From the NCBI RefSeq assembly GCF_009696315.1, contig NZ_VUMG01000001.1, positions 558,001 to 622,000 on the forward strand: a stretch of DNA of 64,000 bases, in the 5' to 3' direction. Below are positions 63,516-64,000 of this stretch, piece after piece. The DNA is from Cutibacterium porci (GTDB lineage Bacteria; Actinomycetota; Actinomycetes; Propionibacteriales; Propionibacteriaceae). The notes below the pieces were generated by a model that saw nothing but the letters and a program-made list of their open reading frames with translations, did not search any database and was not told the DNA's origin. How positions within the stretch are numbered: position 1 is the stretch's first letter; each line of letters begins with the position of its first letter. The position numbers were made by a program, and so were the translations under genes.

Positions 63516-64000
63516 ATGAGGATTGCCATCGGAGGATTTGCCGGTCTCATCGGCACAGCGCTAGTTCAGCGGCTGCGCAAGGAAGGCCATGACGTCGTCA
63601 CATTGACTCGTCATGAACCCCTCCAGCCCTCTGATCGCCGATGGGATCTAGACACGCTCTCCATCGCGCCGCCGTTCCTTGACGACGTTGACGCGGTGGT
63701 CAACTTAGCTGGAGCGCCGATCGCTGGCGGGAGATGGACCGATGAGCGCAAGACTCGCATCCTCGCATCTCGCATCGATTCGACGCGCCTTATCGTCCGT
63801 GCTTTGGCGTCTTCGCCGCGCTGCCGTGTTTTCCTCAACGGTTCCGCAGCCGGATATTACGGTCCGCACGGTGATGAATGGCTTGACGAACATGATCCTG
63901 CAGGCGCGGGATTCCTGGCCGAGGTGTGCCAACGCTGGGAGGCAGCCGCGAATTCCGCCCCTGACGGGGTGCGGGTAGCAACCCTGCGAACCGGTCAAGT
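63516..64000 (+). CDS. TIGR01777-type NAD-dependent epimerase family protein, 5' part
   Basis: This ORF runs off the window end. The N-terminus IAIGGFAGLIGTALVQRLRK is an NAD-binding fold (GGxxGxxG), and VVNLAGAPIAGGRWT and NGSAAGYYG match the SDR-type TIGR01777/DUF1731 group. ATG 63516 follows GTAGGATGACC. Only about 161 codons are present. Confidence 0.85.
   Translation, partial: MRIAIGGFAGLIGTALVQRLRKEGHDVVTLTRHEPLQPSDRRWDLDTLSIAPPFLDDVDAVVNLAGAPIAGGRWTDERKTRILASRIDSTRLIVRALASSPRCRVFLNGSAAGYYGPHGDEWLDEHDPAGAGFLAEVCQRWEAAANSAPDGVRVATLRTGQ

Noticed and set aside
1-64000. CRISPR array, rRNA or prophage structural genes
   Set aside because: No regularly spaced repeats with unique spacers, no rRNA-like sequence, and no capsid, terminase or tail proteins were seen. 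The mobile region is of the mobilizable-element type.

Overview
This window looks like chromosome of a high-GC Gram-positive actinobacterium of the Propionibacteriaceae, most likely Cutibacterium. The grounds are an Lsr2 homologue, an actinobacterial dacB-tilS-hpt-ftsH-folEPBK cluster ending in a DUF3180 gene, a PII/Amt pair, frequent GTG and TTG starts, several probable leaderless genes (TANNNT box 6-7 nt before the start) and protein style. The genus is an inference; no 16S or species marker lies in the window.

Layout. 1-13.7 kb is core: a methyltransferase, topA, a degenerate CYTH-CHAD-like protein, tmk, holB, a DoxX membrane protein, a PSP1-domain protein that appears to start with CTG, a secreted S33 peptidase lipoprotein, a small membrane protein and a DUF885 protein. 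A tRNA-Thr(CGT) follows at 13790-13865.

13.8-27.75 kb is an integrated mobile element bounded by a 47-bp direct repeat, made of the tRNA 3' part and its copy at 27706-27752. It carries a tyrosine integrase next to the right end, an excisionase-like HTH protein, a rolling-circle Rep, a MobA-type relaxase with a MobC-like partner, and structured candidate origin and oriT regions. Its cargo is an XhoI/PaeR7I-type restriction-modification pair, a low-GC DUF4365-like putative nuclease and several small unknown genes. The Rep has an HUQ nuclease followed by an SF3-helicase-like region whose P-loop is eroded, so it belongs with bacterial Reps related to those of CRESS-DNA viruses. The element is therefore a mobilizable island that probably replicates as a circle after excision and travels with a restriction barrier.

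27.8-33.8 kb is an amino-sugar island: ROK repressor, sugar-binding lipoprotein, two permeases and a cytoplasmic GH20 hexosaminidase, with no ATPase gene. 34-42.3 kb holds mixed metabolism genes: DUF1801, a TRIC channel, an amine oxidase, amt-glnK, a zinc-ribbon membrane protein, a phosphohistidine phosphatase, an acetyl esterase and an RNA or DNA methyltransferase. 42.4-52.1 kb is the ppa/dacB/tilS/hpt/ftsH/folate cluster. 52.1-56.6 kb has an orphan NuoD-like gene, lsr2 and clpC. 56.7-61.8 kb is a 5-oxoproline module: DUF2891-DUF979-DUF969 facing pxpABC. The window ends with a DHA2 drug exporter and the 5' part of a TIGR01777-type epimerase.

The most unusual content is the mobile element (CRESS-like Rep, nested-palindrome origin, XhoI system, companion nuclease). 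Smaller oddities are the CTG start, a PII protein with Phe at position 51, and an orphan NuoD.
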